A stretch of 5,649 nt of DNA from Candidatus Arcticimaribacter sp. (GTDB taxonomy: Bacteria > Bacteroidota > Bacteroidia > Flavobacteriales > Flavobacteriaceae): contig WTJB01000214.1 in the NCBI GenBank assembly GCA_011526335.1, positions 1 through 5,649 of the forward strand. Reading direction: 5' to 3'. The first letter of the stretch is position 1. Every line of letters begins with the position of its first letter. Below are positions 1 to 5,649 of the stretch, one piece after another. The position numbers and the translations under genes were made by a program. The notes below the pieces were generated by a model. The model ran no database searches. It saw nothing but the letters and a program-made list of their open reading frames with translations, and was not told the DNA's origin.

Positions 1-471
1 AAAGAAAAAAAATTTGTGATCGCTGTTGTCCCGCATACCAGCAATCTAGACTTCCTATTGGCTATTGGGGTGCGAACTTATCTCAAAGAACCCATACATT
101 TTGTTGGGAAAAAAGAACTTTTTACCCCATTGACGTCATGGTTTTTTAAAGGCTTGGGTGGAATGCCTTTGAACCGTAAAAAAAATGAAAACGTAGTAGA
201 AGCCATCACACGCATGTATGCGGAAGAAGATGTCTTTCGAATGGCCATTGCCCCCGAAGGAACACGAAAGAAAGTAGACAAATGGAAAACGGGATTTTAC
301 TATATCGCGCTAGCAGCGGAGGTTCCGATACTTCCCATTGCCTTTGATTGGGGAACACGTACCATGACCTTTCATCCTCTTTTTACTCCAACGGGGGATA
401 AGGACAAGGATTTTAGCTACTTAAAATCATTGTTTAAAGGTGTGGTAGGACGAATTCCAGCGTATACGTAA
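1..471 (+). CDS. PlsC-like 1-acyl-glycerol-3-phosphate acyltransferase (5' partial)
   Basis: Lysophospholipid acyltransferase family protein, expected to move an acyl chain onto lysophosphatidic acid or a related lysolipid at the inner face of the cytoplasmic membrane. The frame is open from base 1, so the true start lies outside the window; the GTG at 16 is an internal Val codon, not a start. The visible 156 residues carry the family blocks in order: the catalytic HX4D box as PHTSNLD (H12, D17), GGMPLNR at 53-59 for glycerophosphate binding, APEGTR at 84-89, and VPILP at 108-112. Small bacterial members of this family run to about 180-190 residues, so roughly 25-35 N-terminal residues are missing. 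The exact acceptor cannot be read from the sequence; ornithine-lipid or other lysolipid acyltransferases share these motifs. It ends 18 nt from the convergent yebC gene. The family call is firm, the substrate is inferred. Confidence 0.9.
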   Translation, partial: KEKKFVIAVVPHTSNLDFLLAIGVRTYLKEPIHFVGKKELFTPLTSWFFKGLGGMPLNRKKNENVVEAITRMYAEEDVFRMAIAPEGTRKKVDKWKTGFYYIALAAEVPILPIAFDWGTRTMTFHPLFTPTGDKDKDFSYLKSLFKGVVGRIPAYT

Positions 472-489
472 TATCCGTTTACAGGCAAT

Positions 490-1206
490 TTAAACGTTGA
501 CATCCATGTTGTGGTAAACATTTTGGACGTCATCATCCTCTTCAATTTTTTCGATGAGTTTTTCGACTTCTTCCATCTGCTCACTCGTCAGTTGGGTAAG
601 GGTTTGTGGGATGCGCTCAAACCCAGAGGATAAAATTTCGAAATTTCGATTTTCCAACTCTTTTTGGATGCTTCCAAAGTTTTCAAAAGGACCATACAGA
701 AGTACCCCATCTTCATCAGCAAAAACTTCTTCAACACCAAAGTCGATAAATTCAAGTTCCAATTCTTCCGGGTCAATTCCTTCGGCATTAATACGAAAAT
801 TGCAGGTACGGTCAAACATAAACTCAACCGAACCAGAAGTCCCCAAGTTACCGTTGGCTTTATTAAAGTACGAACGTACATTGGCAACTGTTCTGTTGTT
901 GTTGTCCGTAGCTGTTTCGACCAAAATGGCAATACCAAAAGGGGCATAGCCTTCAAACAAGACTTCCTTGTAGTTTTCGGTATTTTTGTCCGATGCTTTT
1001 TTGATGGCACGCTCAATATTGTCTTTCGGCATATTGGCTGCCTTCGCATTTTGAATTACGGCACGTAAACGCGAGTTGTTGTCTGGGTCGGGTCCCCCTT
1101 CCTTAACGGCCATTACAATATCTTTTCCTATTCGGGTAAAGGTTTTGGCCATGGCGGACCAACGTTTCATTTTACGTGCTTTTCTAAATTCAAAGGCTCT
1201 TCCCAT
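490..1206 (-). CDS. yebC: YebC/PmpR (TACO1) family protein
   Basis: Cytosolic YebC family protein, described in different bacteria as a DNA-binding transcriptional regulator and, like mitochondrial TACO1, as a factor that helps ribosomes through difficult stretches such as proline runs. I chose the ATG at 1206 (238 residues) because MGRAFEFRKARKMKRW is the standard start in Bacteroidetes homologues. The in-frame ATG at 1230 would add eight non-conserved residues and would overlap the predicted promoter box. Family landmarks: GGPDPDNNSRLRAVIQNAKA at 37-56, NMPKDNIERAI at 58-68, FEGYAPFGIAILVE at 84-97, DNNNRTVANVR at 101-111 and GNLGTSGSV at 119-127, followed by the acidic C-terminal domain with DFGVEEV and a tail rich in Glu and Asp (211-227). 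Length is normal (E. coli YebC has 246). It appears to be its own transcription unit, with a promoter and an upstream terminator in the gap to the SDR gene. The family is certain; regulator versus translation role is not resolved here. Confidence 0.96.
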   Translation of the reverse strand: MGRAFEFRKARKMKRWSAMAKTFTRIGKDIVMAVKEGGPDPDNNSRLRAVIQNAKAANMPKDNIERAIKKASDKNTENYKEVLFEGYAPFGIAILVETATDNNNRTVANVRSYFNKANGNLGTSGSVEFMFDRTCNFRINAEGIDPEELELEFIDFGVEEVFADEDGVLLYGPFENFGSIQKELENRNFEILSSGFERIPQTLTQLTSEQMEEVEKLIEKIEEDDDVQNVYHNMDVNV

Positions 1207-1229
1207 GCTGTTCTTTTTTTGAAGATGCA

Positions 1230-1237
1230 CAAATATA
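1230..1237 (-). promoter_or_regulatory. Candidate yebC promoter -7 box (TATATTTG)
   Basis: Read on the - strand, these bases are TATATTTG, an exact match to the Bacteroidetes primary sigma factor -7 consensus TAnnTTTG. The box lies 23 nt upstream of the yebC ATG at 1206, so transcription would start near 1222-1226 with a leader of about 15-20 nt. No clear TTG element is seen at the expected -33 position; instead a T-rich stretch lies upstream. No Shine-Dalgarno sequence is seen in the short A-rich leader, which is usual in this phylum. The motif match is seen directly; promoter function is inferred. Confidence 0.55.
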
Positions 1238-1254
1238 AAAAAATTGAGAAGTGT

Positions 1255-1292
1255 AAAAAAAATCTCTGTTTAGGGATAAGCGTAAAGGAGAT
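1255..1292 (-). terminator. Candidate intrinsic terminator after the gcvT-SDR unit
   Basis: On the - strand, 11 nt past the SDR stop codon, ATCTC (1292-1288) can pair with GAGAT (1266-1262), and inside it TTTA (1286-1283) with TAAA (1272-1269). The two stems are separated by a small 1x2 internal loop and capped by a 10-nt loop. An unbroken run of eight T (1262-1255) follows at once. The stem is A/T-rich and interrupted, so it is modest, but hairpin plus T8 in the gap just before a predicted promoter is the expected arrangement. It would separate gcvT-SDR transcription from yebC. Confidence 0.42.
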
Positions 1293-1303
1293 AGAATAAA
1301 GTA

Positions 1304-2128
1304 TTACCGATCAGAAATCGGCAAATATGAGTCTTCTAAAATTTCATCACATGTAAACATAAGATGGGGCGGTAATTTATTTTCTTTAGGAAGTACAGCG
1401 ATGTAGCGCATATCATTGGTGGTGAAGACCTGTTTAAACACTAAATTAGTCCAGCCCCGTTTACTCGCCAAGCGTTTATGAAAGTCGAAATGTGTGATGA
1501 GATCTTTACTTCCCAGATGGAATATACCTGTAAGTTTATGATTGATGATGTAATGAATTTGCTGCGTCAGTTTACGATCACTCGTTAAATTTATGATGGT
1601 ATTGGGAAATACTTCTAAGGGTTCTTTGGCGGCAATCAGGCTTTCAATTTCTTTTATCCTAGGGGAATGTCGCCCATAAACCATAGGCAGTCGCGCGATG
1701 ACATATTTGCTTGGCGCAAGGCGCATGATGTCATTTTCAATTTGAATCTTAAGACGCCCATAAACACTTTCGGATAGGGTTTTATCAAACTCATAGGAAG
1801 GATAATGATGAAAGGCGTCATAAACATTGGACGAAGACAAGAAAAGGAGGCGGCAATCGAATAATTCGACATATTCAATAAGTTGCCGATGCAAATCTAT
1901 TTGATCCTCGAAAGGGCCCCGTATGGCCGAAATAATCAATTTGGGTTTTATCTTTTTCAATAGCCTTTCTACCCCTTCTTGGCCATGATCGAAATGATAA
2001 AATTGTTTGTTGTTTTTAAACTGTTTGCTCGAAAAGTAGGTGCCAAAAGTAGCGTAATAAGGGTAGAGTTCTTTGTAAAGTGCATTCCCAATAAAACCAC
2101 TTGCCCCTAAGATCAAAATTCGTTTCAC
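1304..2128 (-). CDS. RmlD-like extended SDR oxidoreductase (sugar-nucleotide-binding family)
   Basis: Short-chain dehydrogenase/reductase of the extended, RmlD (dTDP-4-dehydrorhamnose reductase)-like type; 274 residues against about 280-300 for RmlD. The N-terminus gives the Rossmann dinucleotide motif GASGFIG (8-14) right after the first strand KRILIL. LSSSNVYD (97-104) matches the RmlD STDYVFD segment and places S99 as the catalytic Ser/Thr; YGRLK (123-127) supplies Y123 and K127. The 24-residue Ser-to-Tyr spacing equals that of RmlD. ARLPMVYG (145-152) fits the extended-SDR block after the active site. The C-terminal substrate half is poorly conserved and names no substrate. The start is a GTG 10 nt after the gcvT stop, with no in-frame ATG nearby and no clear Shine-Dalgarno sequence, which suggests translational coupling to gcvT. 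No other rhamnose or sugar genes are present, so a role in dTDP-rhamnose synthesis is not supported. Fold and active site are confident; reaction unknown. Confidence 0.85.
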   Translation of the reverse strand: MKRILILGASGFIGNALYKELYPYYATFGTYFSSKQFKNNKQFYHFDHGQEGVERLLKKIKPKLIISAIRGPFEDQIDLHRQLIEYVELFDCRLLFLSSSNVYDAFHHYPSYEFDKTLSESVYGRLKIQIENDIMRLAPSKYVIARLPMVYGRHSPRIKEIESLIAAKEPLEVFPNTIINLTSDRKLTQQIHYIINHKLTGIFHLGSKDLITHFDFHKRLASKRGWTNLVFKQVFTTNDMRYIAVLPKENKLPPHLMFTCDEILEDSYLPISDR

Positions 2129-2138
2129 AGCGTGTTTT

Positions 2139-3224
2139 TTAGGAGCTAAAAAAGGGGAGTTTTACGACGCTAGCAGCAATGTTTTTCGCGCGAATTTGAA
2201 TAAAAATTTCACTTCCTTCTACAGCATTTTCGGCTAGGACATAGCCCAATCCAATGGCCTTGCCCAAGGAAGGTGATTGGGTTCCAGAGGTAACTCTGCC
2301 AATGGTTTGGCCTGTTGCATTTACTATAGTGTGCCCGCTGCGGGGAATTCCTCTACCGATCATTTCAAAACCTACTAATTTCTCGGAGGTACCCTGCGCT
2401 TTTTCAGTTCCAATATTTTCCGCATTGATAAAGCCTGTCGCTGGACGCGTAACCCACCCTAGACCTGCTGCGATCGGAGAACTGGTATCATTGATTTCGT
2501 TTCCATACAAACAATACCCCATTTCAAGGCGTAAGGTGTCTCGGGCTGCCAAACCGATGGGTTGAATCCCGTGGGCCTGTCCGGCAGTAAATACGGCATC
2601 CCACAATGCTGCAACCTGATCGTTTTTACAATAAACTTCCAAGCCACCTGCACCGGTATAGCCGGTAGTGGCTACAATAATATTGTCAAGATCGGCAAAT
2701 GTAGTTGTGGTATGGGCGTAAAAGGCTAAACTACTCAGGTCAAAATCGGTAAGGCTTTGCATGGCTGTTATGGCTTTAGGTCCTTGTATGGCCAACAGCG
2801 AATAGTCGTCAGAGGCATTGGTTAAGGTAGCATTAAATGTTGCATTAATTTCATTTACCCATTTCCAATCTTTCTCAATATTAGAAGCATTCACGACCAA
2901 AAGGTACTTTTGTTCTTCCAATTGATAGACAATAAGATCATCCACCACTCCACCGTCACGGTTAGGGAAATAGTTGTATTGCGCTTTACCGGGCACCAAT
3001 TTGCTGATATCATTGCTGCATAGGTGTTGCAACAAGGGAAGGGCTTGCGGGCCTTCTACAAAAAACTCACCCATATGGGAGACGTCAAAAACCCCTAGCT
3101 TTTGACGTACACAGTGGTGTTCTTCTTTGATGCTAGTGTAGCTTACAGGCATTTCGAATCCGCCAAAAGCGACCATTTTGGCTCCTAATGTTTTGTGAAT
3201 TTCGTTAAGTCGAGTCTTTTTCAT
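2139..3224 (-). CDS. gcvT: Aminomethyltransferase, glycine cleavage system T protein
   Basis: T protein of the cytosolic glycine cleavage complex: it takes the aminomethyl group from the lipoyl arm of H protein, passes the carbon to tetrahydrofolate to give 5,10-methylene-THF, and releases ammonia. At 361 residues it is full length (E. coli 364). Landmarks in order: GAKMVAFGGFEMPVSY (14-29), VFDVSHMGE (45-53), GGVVDDLIVY (91-100) with the conserved Asp pair near the folate, AIQGP (145-149), ATTGYTG (185-191), ARDTLRLEMGYCLYGNEI (227-244), TEKLVGFEM-type block (280-288, here SEKLVGFEM), RGIPRSGH (291-298) and VTSGTQSPSLG (311-321). The ATG start at 3224 gives the usual MKKTRLNEIH beginning and is preceded by GGAAA (3232-3228), a weak Shine-Dalgarno-like sequence. 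The SDR gene follows after 10 nt. Genes for the H and P proteins are not in the window, so the system is dispersed, as is common in Bacteroidetes. Confidence 0.97.
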   Translation of the reverse strand: MKKTRLNEIHKTLGAKMVAFGGFEMPVSYTSIKEEHHCVRQKLGVFDVSHMGEFFVEGPQALPLLQHLCSNDISKLVPGKAQYNYFPNRDGGVVDDLIVYQLEEQKYLLVVNASNIEKDWKWVNEINATFNATLTNASDDYSLLAIQGPKAITAMQSLTDFDLSSLAFYAHTTTTFADLDNIIVATTGYTGAGGLEVYCKNDQVAALWDAVFTAGQAHGIQPIGLAARDTLRLEMGYCLYGNEINDTSSPIAAGLGWVTRPATGFINAENIGTEKAQGTSEKLVGFEMIGRGIPRSGHTIVNATGQTIGRVTSGTQSPSLGKAIGLGYVLAENAVEGSEIFIQIRAKNIAASVVKLPFFSS

Positions 3225-3248
3225 AGCTTTCCATCGAATTGTATCGAC

Positions 3249-3265
3249 TATGCTAAATTAGCGTA
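3249..3265. promoter_or_regulatory. Inverted repeat in the gcvT/peptidase divergent intergenic region, candidate operator
   Basis: The 17-nt sequence TATGCTAAATTAGCGTA is an inverted repeat around base 3257: the inner arms GCTAA and TTAGC are perfect, and TA/TA pair again outside one mismatch (7 of 8 pairs). It sits at the exact middle of the 66-nt gap between the divergent starts (3225-3290). The - strand also reads TAATTTAG at 3260-3253, one mismatch from the TAnnTTTG box, and could be the gcvT -7 element, 28 nt before the ATG. Nearby, ATCGA occurs twice 10 bp apart (3233-3237 and 3243-3247). No convincing TAnnTTTG box is seen for the + strand gene. The symmetry is seen directly; operator or promoter function is inference, and short repeats in A/T-rich DNA can arise by chance. 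Confidence 0.3.
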
Positions 3266-3290
3266 TTTCGCCAGTTAATTATTGAATTTT

Positions 3291-3362
3291 ATGCATCTAA
3301 TTTTTCGTCTTTTTTTCAGTTTTCTTTTTGTCTTGGGTCTCTCAAATCAGCTATTTGCACAA
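3291..3362 (+). other. Sec signal peptide of the M24B aminopeptidase
   Basis: The first 24 codons give a short N-region with one Arg (residue 6), a hydrophobic core LFFSFLFVLGL (7-17), a polar SNQ, and LFAQ. Signal peptidase I cleavage after Ala23 (Leu at -3, Ala at -1) would leave Gln24 as the first mature residue, a common pattern in Bacteroidetes secreted proteins. There is no Cys after the core, so it is not a lipoprotein. The peptidase therefore probably acts in the periplasm or outside the cell, unlike cytosolic E. coli PepP. Confidence 0.85.
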
Positions 3363-4913
3363 ACGCCATCCAAAGAAAAAATTAGTTTCCATAAAGAGCG
3401 GCGAAATCAATTGCAGAACCAGATGGCGCCCAATAGTGTTGCTGTTATTTTTACCACTCCGGTGCGTAATCGCGCCAATGATGTCGATTATGTTTATCAT
3501 CCTGATCCAAACTTTTATTATTTAACAGGTTGGCGGGAACCCCAATCGGTATTATTACTTTTTTCTTCTGTACAACACGATGAACAAGGCCCGTATAAGG
3601 AAATCCTTTTTATTCAAGAACGCAATCCTAGAGCAGAACAATGGAATGGCAGACGTTTAGGGAAAGAAGGGGCGTTGGCTTTGGGTCTAGAGCGCGTATA
3701 TGAGCGCCAACATTTTTCAAACTTTCCTTTGGATTATGACGCTTTTGATGAAGTACTGATCGTTGACTTTAAAAACGATGAGCGCGATAATCCCAATGAT
3801 CCTGCTGACCTCTACAGCATGAAGGCGCATTTGAAAACAGCCTTGCATTTCCCTGAAAATTTTAACAAGACAGTTTATCAATTGCAACAGGCGATCAGAA
3901 CGGTAAGCGCTGAAGATTTTGAAGCATTAAAAAGACGCGTATCCTGGTATGCAGATAATGATAAATCTGTTGCAAACGATGAAATCATCCAAGACTTTTT
4001 GGCTTTAGAAACCCTCGAAGTTCCTGCAGATTTAAAGATGAAAACAGCTTTTGAGTTAAGACGATATAATTTTGATGTACAAAAGTTGGAACATTTTCTA
4101 GGCGACCTTAGAGAAGAAAAAACAGCCTACGAAATGGAGATCCTTAAAAAAGCTGTTGAGATTTCAGCCATAGGCCAGGTAGAGGTTATGAAAGCCATGA
4201 AATCCGGAATGTCTGAACGGGAAATACAAGGGATACACGAATATGTATTTAAAAAATACGGTGCGGCCTATGAGGGTTATCCTTCTATAGTAGGAGCAGG
4301 GCACAATGCCTGTGTTTTGCACTATATTGAAAACAATGATATTCCAGAAGAGCAAGATTTGATGTTGATGGATCTTGGAGCTGAGTATCAAGGCTATACT
4401 GCAGATGTTACCCGGACCATCCCGGTAAAGGGTACGTTTAGTGAAGAACAGCGTTTATTGTATCAGCTTGTATATGATGCGCAAGAAGCTGGAATAGAAC
4501 AAGCCGTCATCGGGTCAACATCGACTAAAGTAACTCAAGCCACTCAGGAGGTGATCAAAAAAGGATTACTTGCCCTAGGCATCATTGAAGAGGAGAAAGA
4601 TTTTCGACGCTATTTTCCTCATGGGGCAGCCCATCACATTGGATTGGATGTTCATGATTTGAGCAATTATGGCCCTTTTCCAGTCAATAGTGTCATTACT
4701 GTTGAGCCTGGAATTTATATCCCAGAAAATAGTGATTGTGATCCAAAATGGTGGGGGATAGGGATTCGTATCGAAGACGATATTTGGATCACTGAAAAGG
4801 GTCCGGTTAATTTATCTGCCAAAGCACCCAGACATTGGAAAGACATTGAGGCCATGATGGCACAGCCTTCGCCATTAGATGCCTTTAGGTTACCCGCACT
4901 TTCTACGAATTAA
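3291..4913 (+). CDS. Secreted Xaa-Pro aminopeptidase (aminopeptidase P, M24B)
   Basis: Metallo-aminopeptidase that removes an N-terminal residue preceding proline, exported through Sec. I chose the ATG at 3291 (540 residues) over the TTG at 3282. Residues 1-23 form a signal peptide: Arg6, a hydrophobic core rich in Phe and Leu, and likely cleavage after LFA (Ala23) before Gln24, with no lipobox. An AMP_N domain follows at about 30-150, with NRANDVDYVYHPDPNFYYLTG near 60-80. The M24 catalytic domain begins near 275. All five metal ligands of E. coli PepP are matched with identical spacing inside each pair: D361 and D372, H448, E472 and E495, with supporting H344 (VLHY), H444 and H455 (HGAAHH...DVHD). 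The protein is about 100 residues longer than PepP (441): signal peptide, an extra segment around 160-250, and a short tail. No Por-type C-terminal sorting domain is seen. Its end overlaps thrC by 11 nt on the opposite strand. Confidence 0.95.
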   Translation: MHLIFRLFFSFLFVLGLSNQLFAQTPSKEKISFHKERRNQLQNQMAPNSVAVIFTTPVRNRANDVDYVYHPDPNFYYLTGWREPQSVLLLFSSVQHDEQGPYKEILFIQERNPRAEQWNGRRLGKEGALALGLERVYERQHFSNFPLDYDAFDEVLIVDFKNDERDNPNDPADLYSMKAHLKTALHFPENFNKTVYQLQQAIRTVSAEDFEALKRRVSWYADNDKSVANDEIIQDFLALETLEVPADLKMKTAFELRRYNFDVQKLEHFLGDLREEKTAYEMEILKKAVEISAIGQVEVMKAMKSGMSEREIQGIHEYVFKKYGAAYEGYPSIVGAGHNACVLHYIENNDIPEEQDLMLMDLGAEYQGYTADVTRTIPVKGTFSEEQRLLYQLVYDAQEAGIEQAVIGSTSTKVTQATQEVIKKGLLALGIIEEEKDFRRYFPHGAAHHIGLDVHDLSNYGPFPVNSVITVEPGIYIPENSDCDPKWWGIGIRIEDDIWITEKGPVNLSAKAPRHWKDIEAMMAQPSPLDAFRLPALSTN

Positions 4914-5649
4914 TCAAATACGATTTTAGCGCAGCATAAGATGCTATAGGGATACTTTTCTTTGTTTTATGAAACAAGGATTGAATACGCTCGGGCACGG
5001 CCACATCTACACCTAGGGTTTCGGTTACCGTATCTAAAAACTTTATGGGGTGGGCAGTTTCTAAAAATAGACCGTAAGCGTCTTTGTGGTTTTCCAAGTA
5101 CTTTTTTCGACCTAAATAACCTACCGCTCCGTGAGGATCAGCAACATAATGGCTGGTGCTGTAAATTTCTTTTAAGCCTAGTTTGGTTTGTTCATCATCA
5201 AAAGAATAGGCAGTAAGATCGTTGGCTAAATCAGGAAAAGAAGTATTGTATATTTTTTGAATGCGGACAAAATTACTGGGGTCAGAAACATCCATTGCAT
5301 TTGAAATGGTAGGTACTGTAGGTTGTGGGCTATAACTTTCGGTGTCCATATAGCGGGGTACCGTAGCATTGACATTGGTGCTAGCAATAAAGTGATCTAT
5401 AGGAAGGCCTAACTTTTTTCCCATCATCCCAGCGCAGATATTACCAAAATTTCCGCTAGGAACCGAAACGACAAGTTTTTTATGTTTTCCTTTCAAGGCT
5501 CTGTAGGCGATAAAATAATATAGCATTTGCGGTAGCCATCGGGCTACATTGATGGAATTGGCTGAGGTCAGTTTTCGTTTCGCTGTAATTTCTGTGTCTA
5601 GAAAAGCGGTCTTTACCATGTCTTGACAATCATCAAATACTCCGTCCAC
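4903..5649 (-). CDS. thrC: Threonine synthase, C-terminal part (5' partial)
   Basis: PLP enzyme of the last step of threonine synthesis: O-phospho-L-homoserine plus water to L-threonine and phosphate, in the cytosol. The frame is open to the right edge, so the first codon seen (GTG at 5649) is an internal Val of the VDGVFDDCQD segment, which matches E. coli EGTFDDCQ near residue 180. The 248 visible residues are about the last 57% of a roughly 430-residue enzyme; the PLP lysine lies in the missing part. Diagnostic blocks: SANSINVARWLPQ (29-41), VVSVPSGNFGN (60-70), the glycine-rich PLP-phosphate loop, ASTNVNATVPRY (89-100), SNAMDVSDPSNF (116-127), ADPHGAVGY (170-178) and ETAHPIKF (197-204). 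The stop is TAG at 4905-4903, inside the end of the peptidase gene on the other strand. In related genomes thrC follows thrA and thrB; these would lie beyond the right edge (inference). Confidence 0.96.
   Translation of the reverse strand: MDGVFDDCQDMVKTAFLDTEITAKRKLTSANSINVARWLPQMLYYFIAYRALKGKHKKLVVSVPSGNFGNICAGMMGKKLGLPIDHFIASTNVNATVPRYMDTESYSPQPTVPTISNAMDVSDPSNFVRIQKIYNTSFPDLANDLTAYSFDDEQTKLGLKEIYSTSHYVADPHGAVGYLGRKKYLENHKDAYGLFLETAHPIKFLDTVTETLGVDVAVPERIQSLFHKTKKSIPIASYAALKSYLINS

Noticed and set aside
476..496. Possible bidirectional terminator between the acyltransferase and yebC: CGTTTA (476-481) pairs with TAAACG (491-496) around a 9-nt loop.
   Set aside because: The stem is only 6 bp and A/T-rich, it runs into the end of the yebC coding sequence, and no T-run follows on either strand. 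The short palindrome CGTATACG at 461-468 is likewise coding.
554..1068. Long + strand open frames (554-949 and 664-1068) and a second - strand frame (588-1049) within yebC.
   Set aside because: They lie wholly inside a certain yebC gene in other frames, have Ser/Lys- or Leu-rich sequence unlike any family I recognise, and show no start context of their own. They are shadows of the real gene.
1307..1321. Small hairpin CCGAT-CAGAA-ATCGG at the 3' end of the SDR gene.
   Set aside because: It is coding (residues PISDR at the C-terminus), has only 5 bp, and is not followed by a T-run on the - strand. The structure at 1255-1292 is a better terminator candidate.
3225..3290. Glycine riboswitch upstream of gcvT.
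   Set aside because: Glycine aptamers sit in long leaders before many gcv operons, but here only 66 nt separate the divergent starts, with a leader too short and A/T-rich to fold a glycine aptamer.
3282..3290. TTG at 3282 as the start of the M24B peptidase.
   Set aside because: It adds only three residues before an in-frame ATG at 3291. ATG is far more common, and both give the same signal peptide core.
4933..4945. Hairpin AGCAT-AAG-ATGCT downstream of the peptidase stop, considered as its terminator.
   Set aside because: It is a 5-bp stem inside the thrC coding sequence; the nearest T-rich stretch begins about 10 nt later, too far for a standard intrinsic terminator.
1..5649. Search for a defence, mobile or otherwise novel multi-gene system.
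   Set aside because: Every gene falls in a well-known family, genes are tightly packed, and no transposase, integrase, toxin-antitoxin pair, repeat array, tRNA or direct-repeat boundary is visible. The window reads as ordinary core chromosome.

Overview
The window looks like core chromosome of a member of Bacteroidota, most likely a marine-type Flavobacteriia. The reasons are the N-terminus of the YebC homologue (MGRAFEFRKARKMKRWSAM, the form I know from Bacteroidetes), a TAnnTTTG-type promoter box (TATATTTG) upstream of it, A/T-rich leaders with little or no Shine-Dalgarno sequence, and a signal peptide ending in FAQ. This assignment is recognition from memory; no search was run. No mobile element, CRISPR array, tRNA, rRNA or long non-coding stretch is visible, and coding density is very high.

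Layout from left to right: (1) the 3' part of a PlsC-like acyltransferase on the + strand (1-471, 5' end off the window); (2) on the - strand, convergent with it after 18 nt, the YebC/TACO1 family protein (490-1206); (3) a 97-nt gap holding a probable intrinsic terminator for the genes upstream of it, followed by a probable yebC promoter; (4) on the - strand, an RmlD-like SDR oxidoreductase (1304-2128, GTG start) lying 10 nt behind gcvT (2139-3224), so the two are very probably one operon read gcvT then SDR; (5) a 66-nt divergent intergenic region with a near-perfect inverted repeat at its centre; (6) on the + strand, a secreted Xaa-Pro aminopeptidase of family M24B (3291-4913); (7) on the - strand, the C-terminal part of threonine synthase (4903-5649, 5' end off the window), whose stop overlaps the end of the peptidase gene by 11 nt.

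The genes are mostly housekeeping and do not form one pathway. The acyltransferase serves phospholipid synthesis, YebC helps translation or regulates genes, GcvT supplies one-carbon units from glycine, the peptidase trims proline-containing peptides outside the cytoplasm, and ThrC makes threonine. The SDR is the only gene whose substrate cannot be guessed. I see no evidence of a novel multi-gene system here. The points most worth checking are the gcvT-SDR pairing, the central palindrome at 3249-3265, the extra segment in the peptidase, and the overlapping convergent gene ends.
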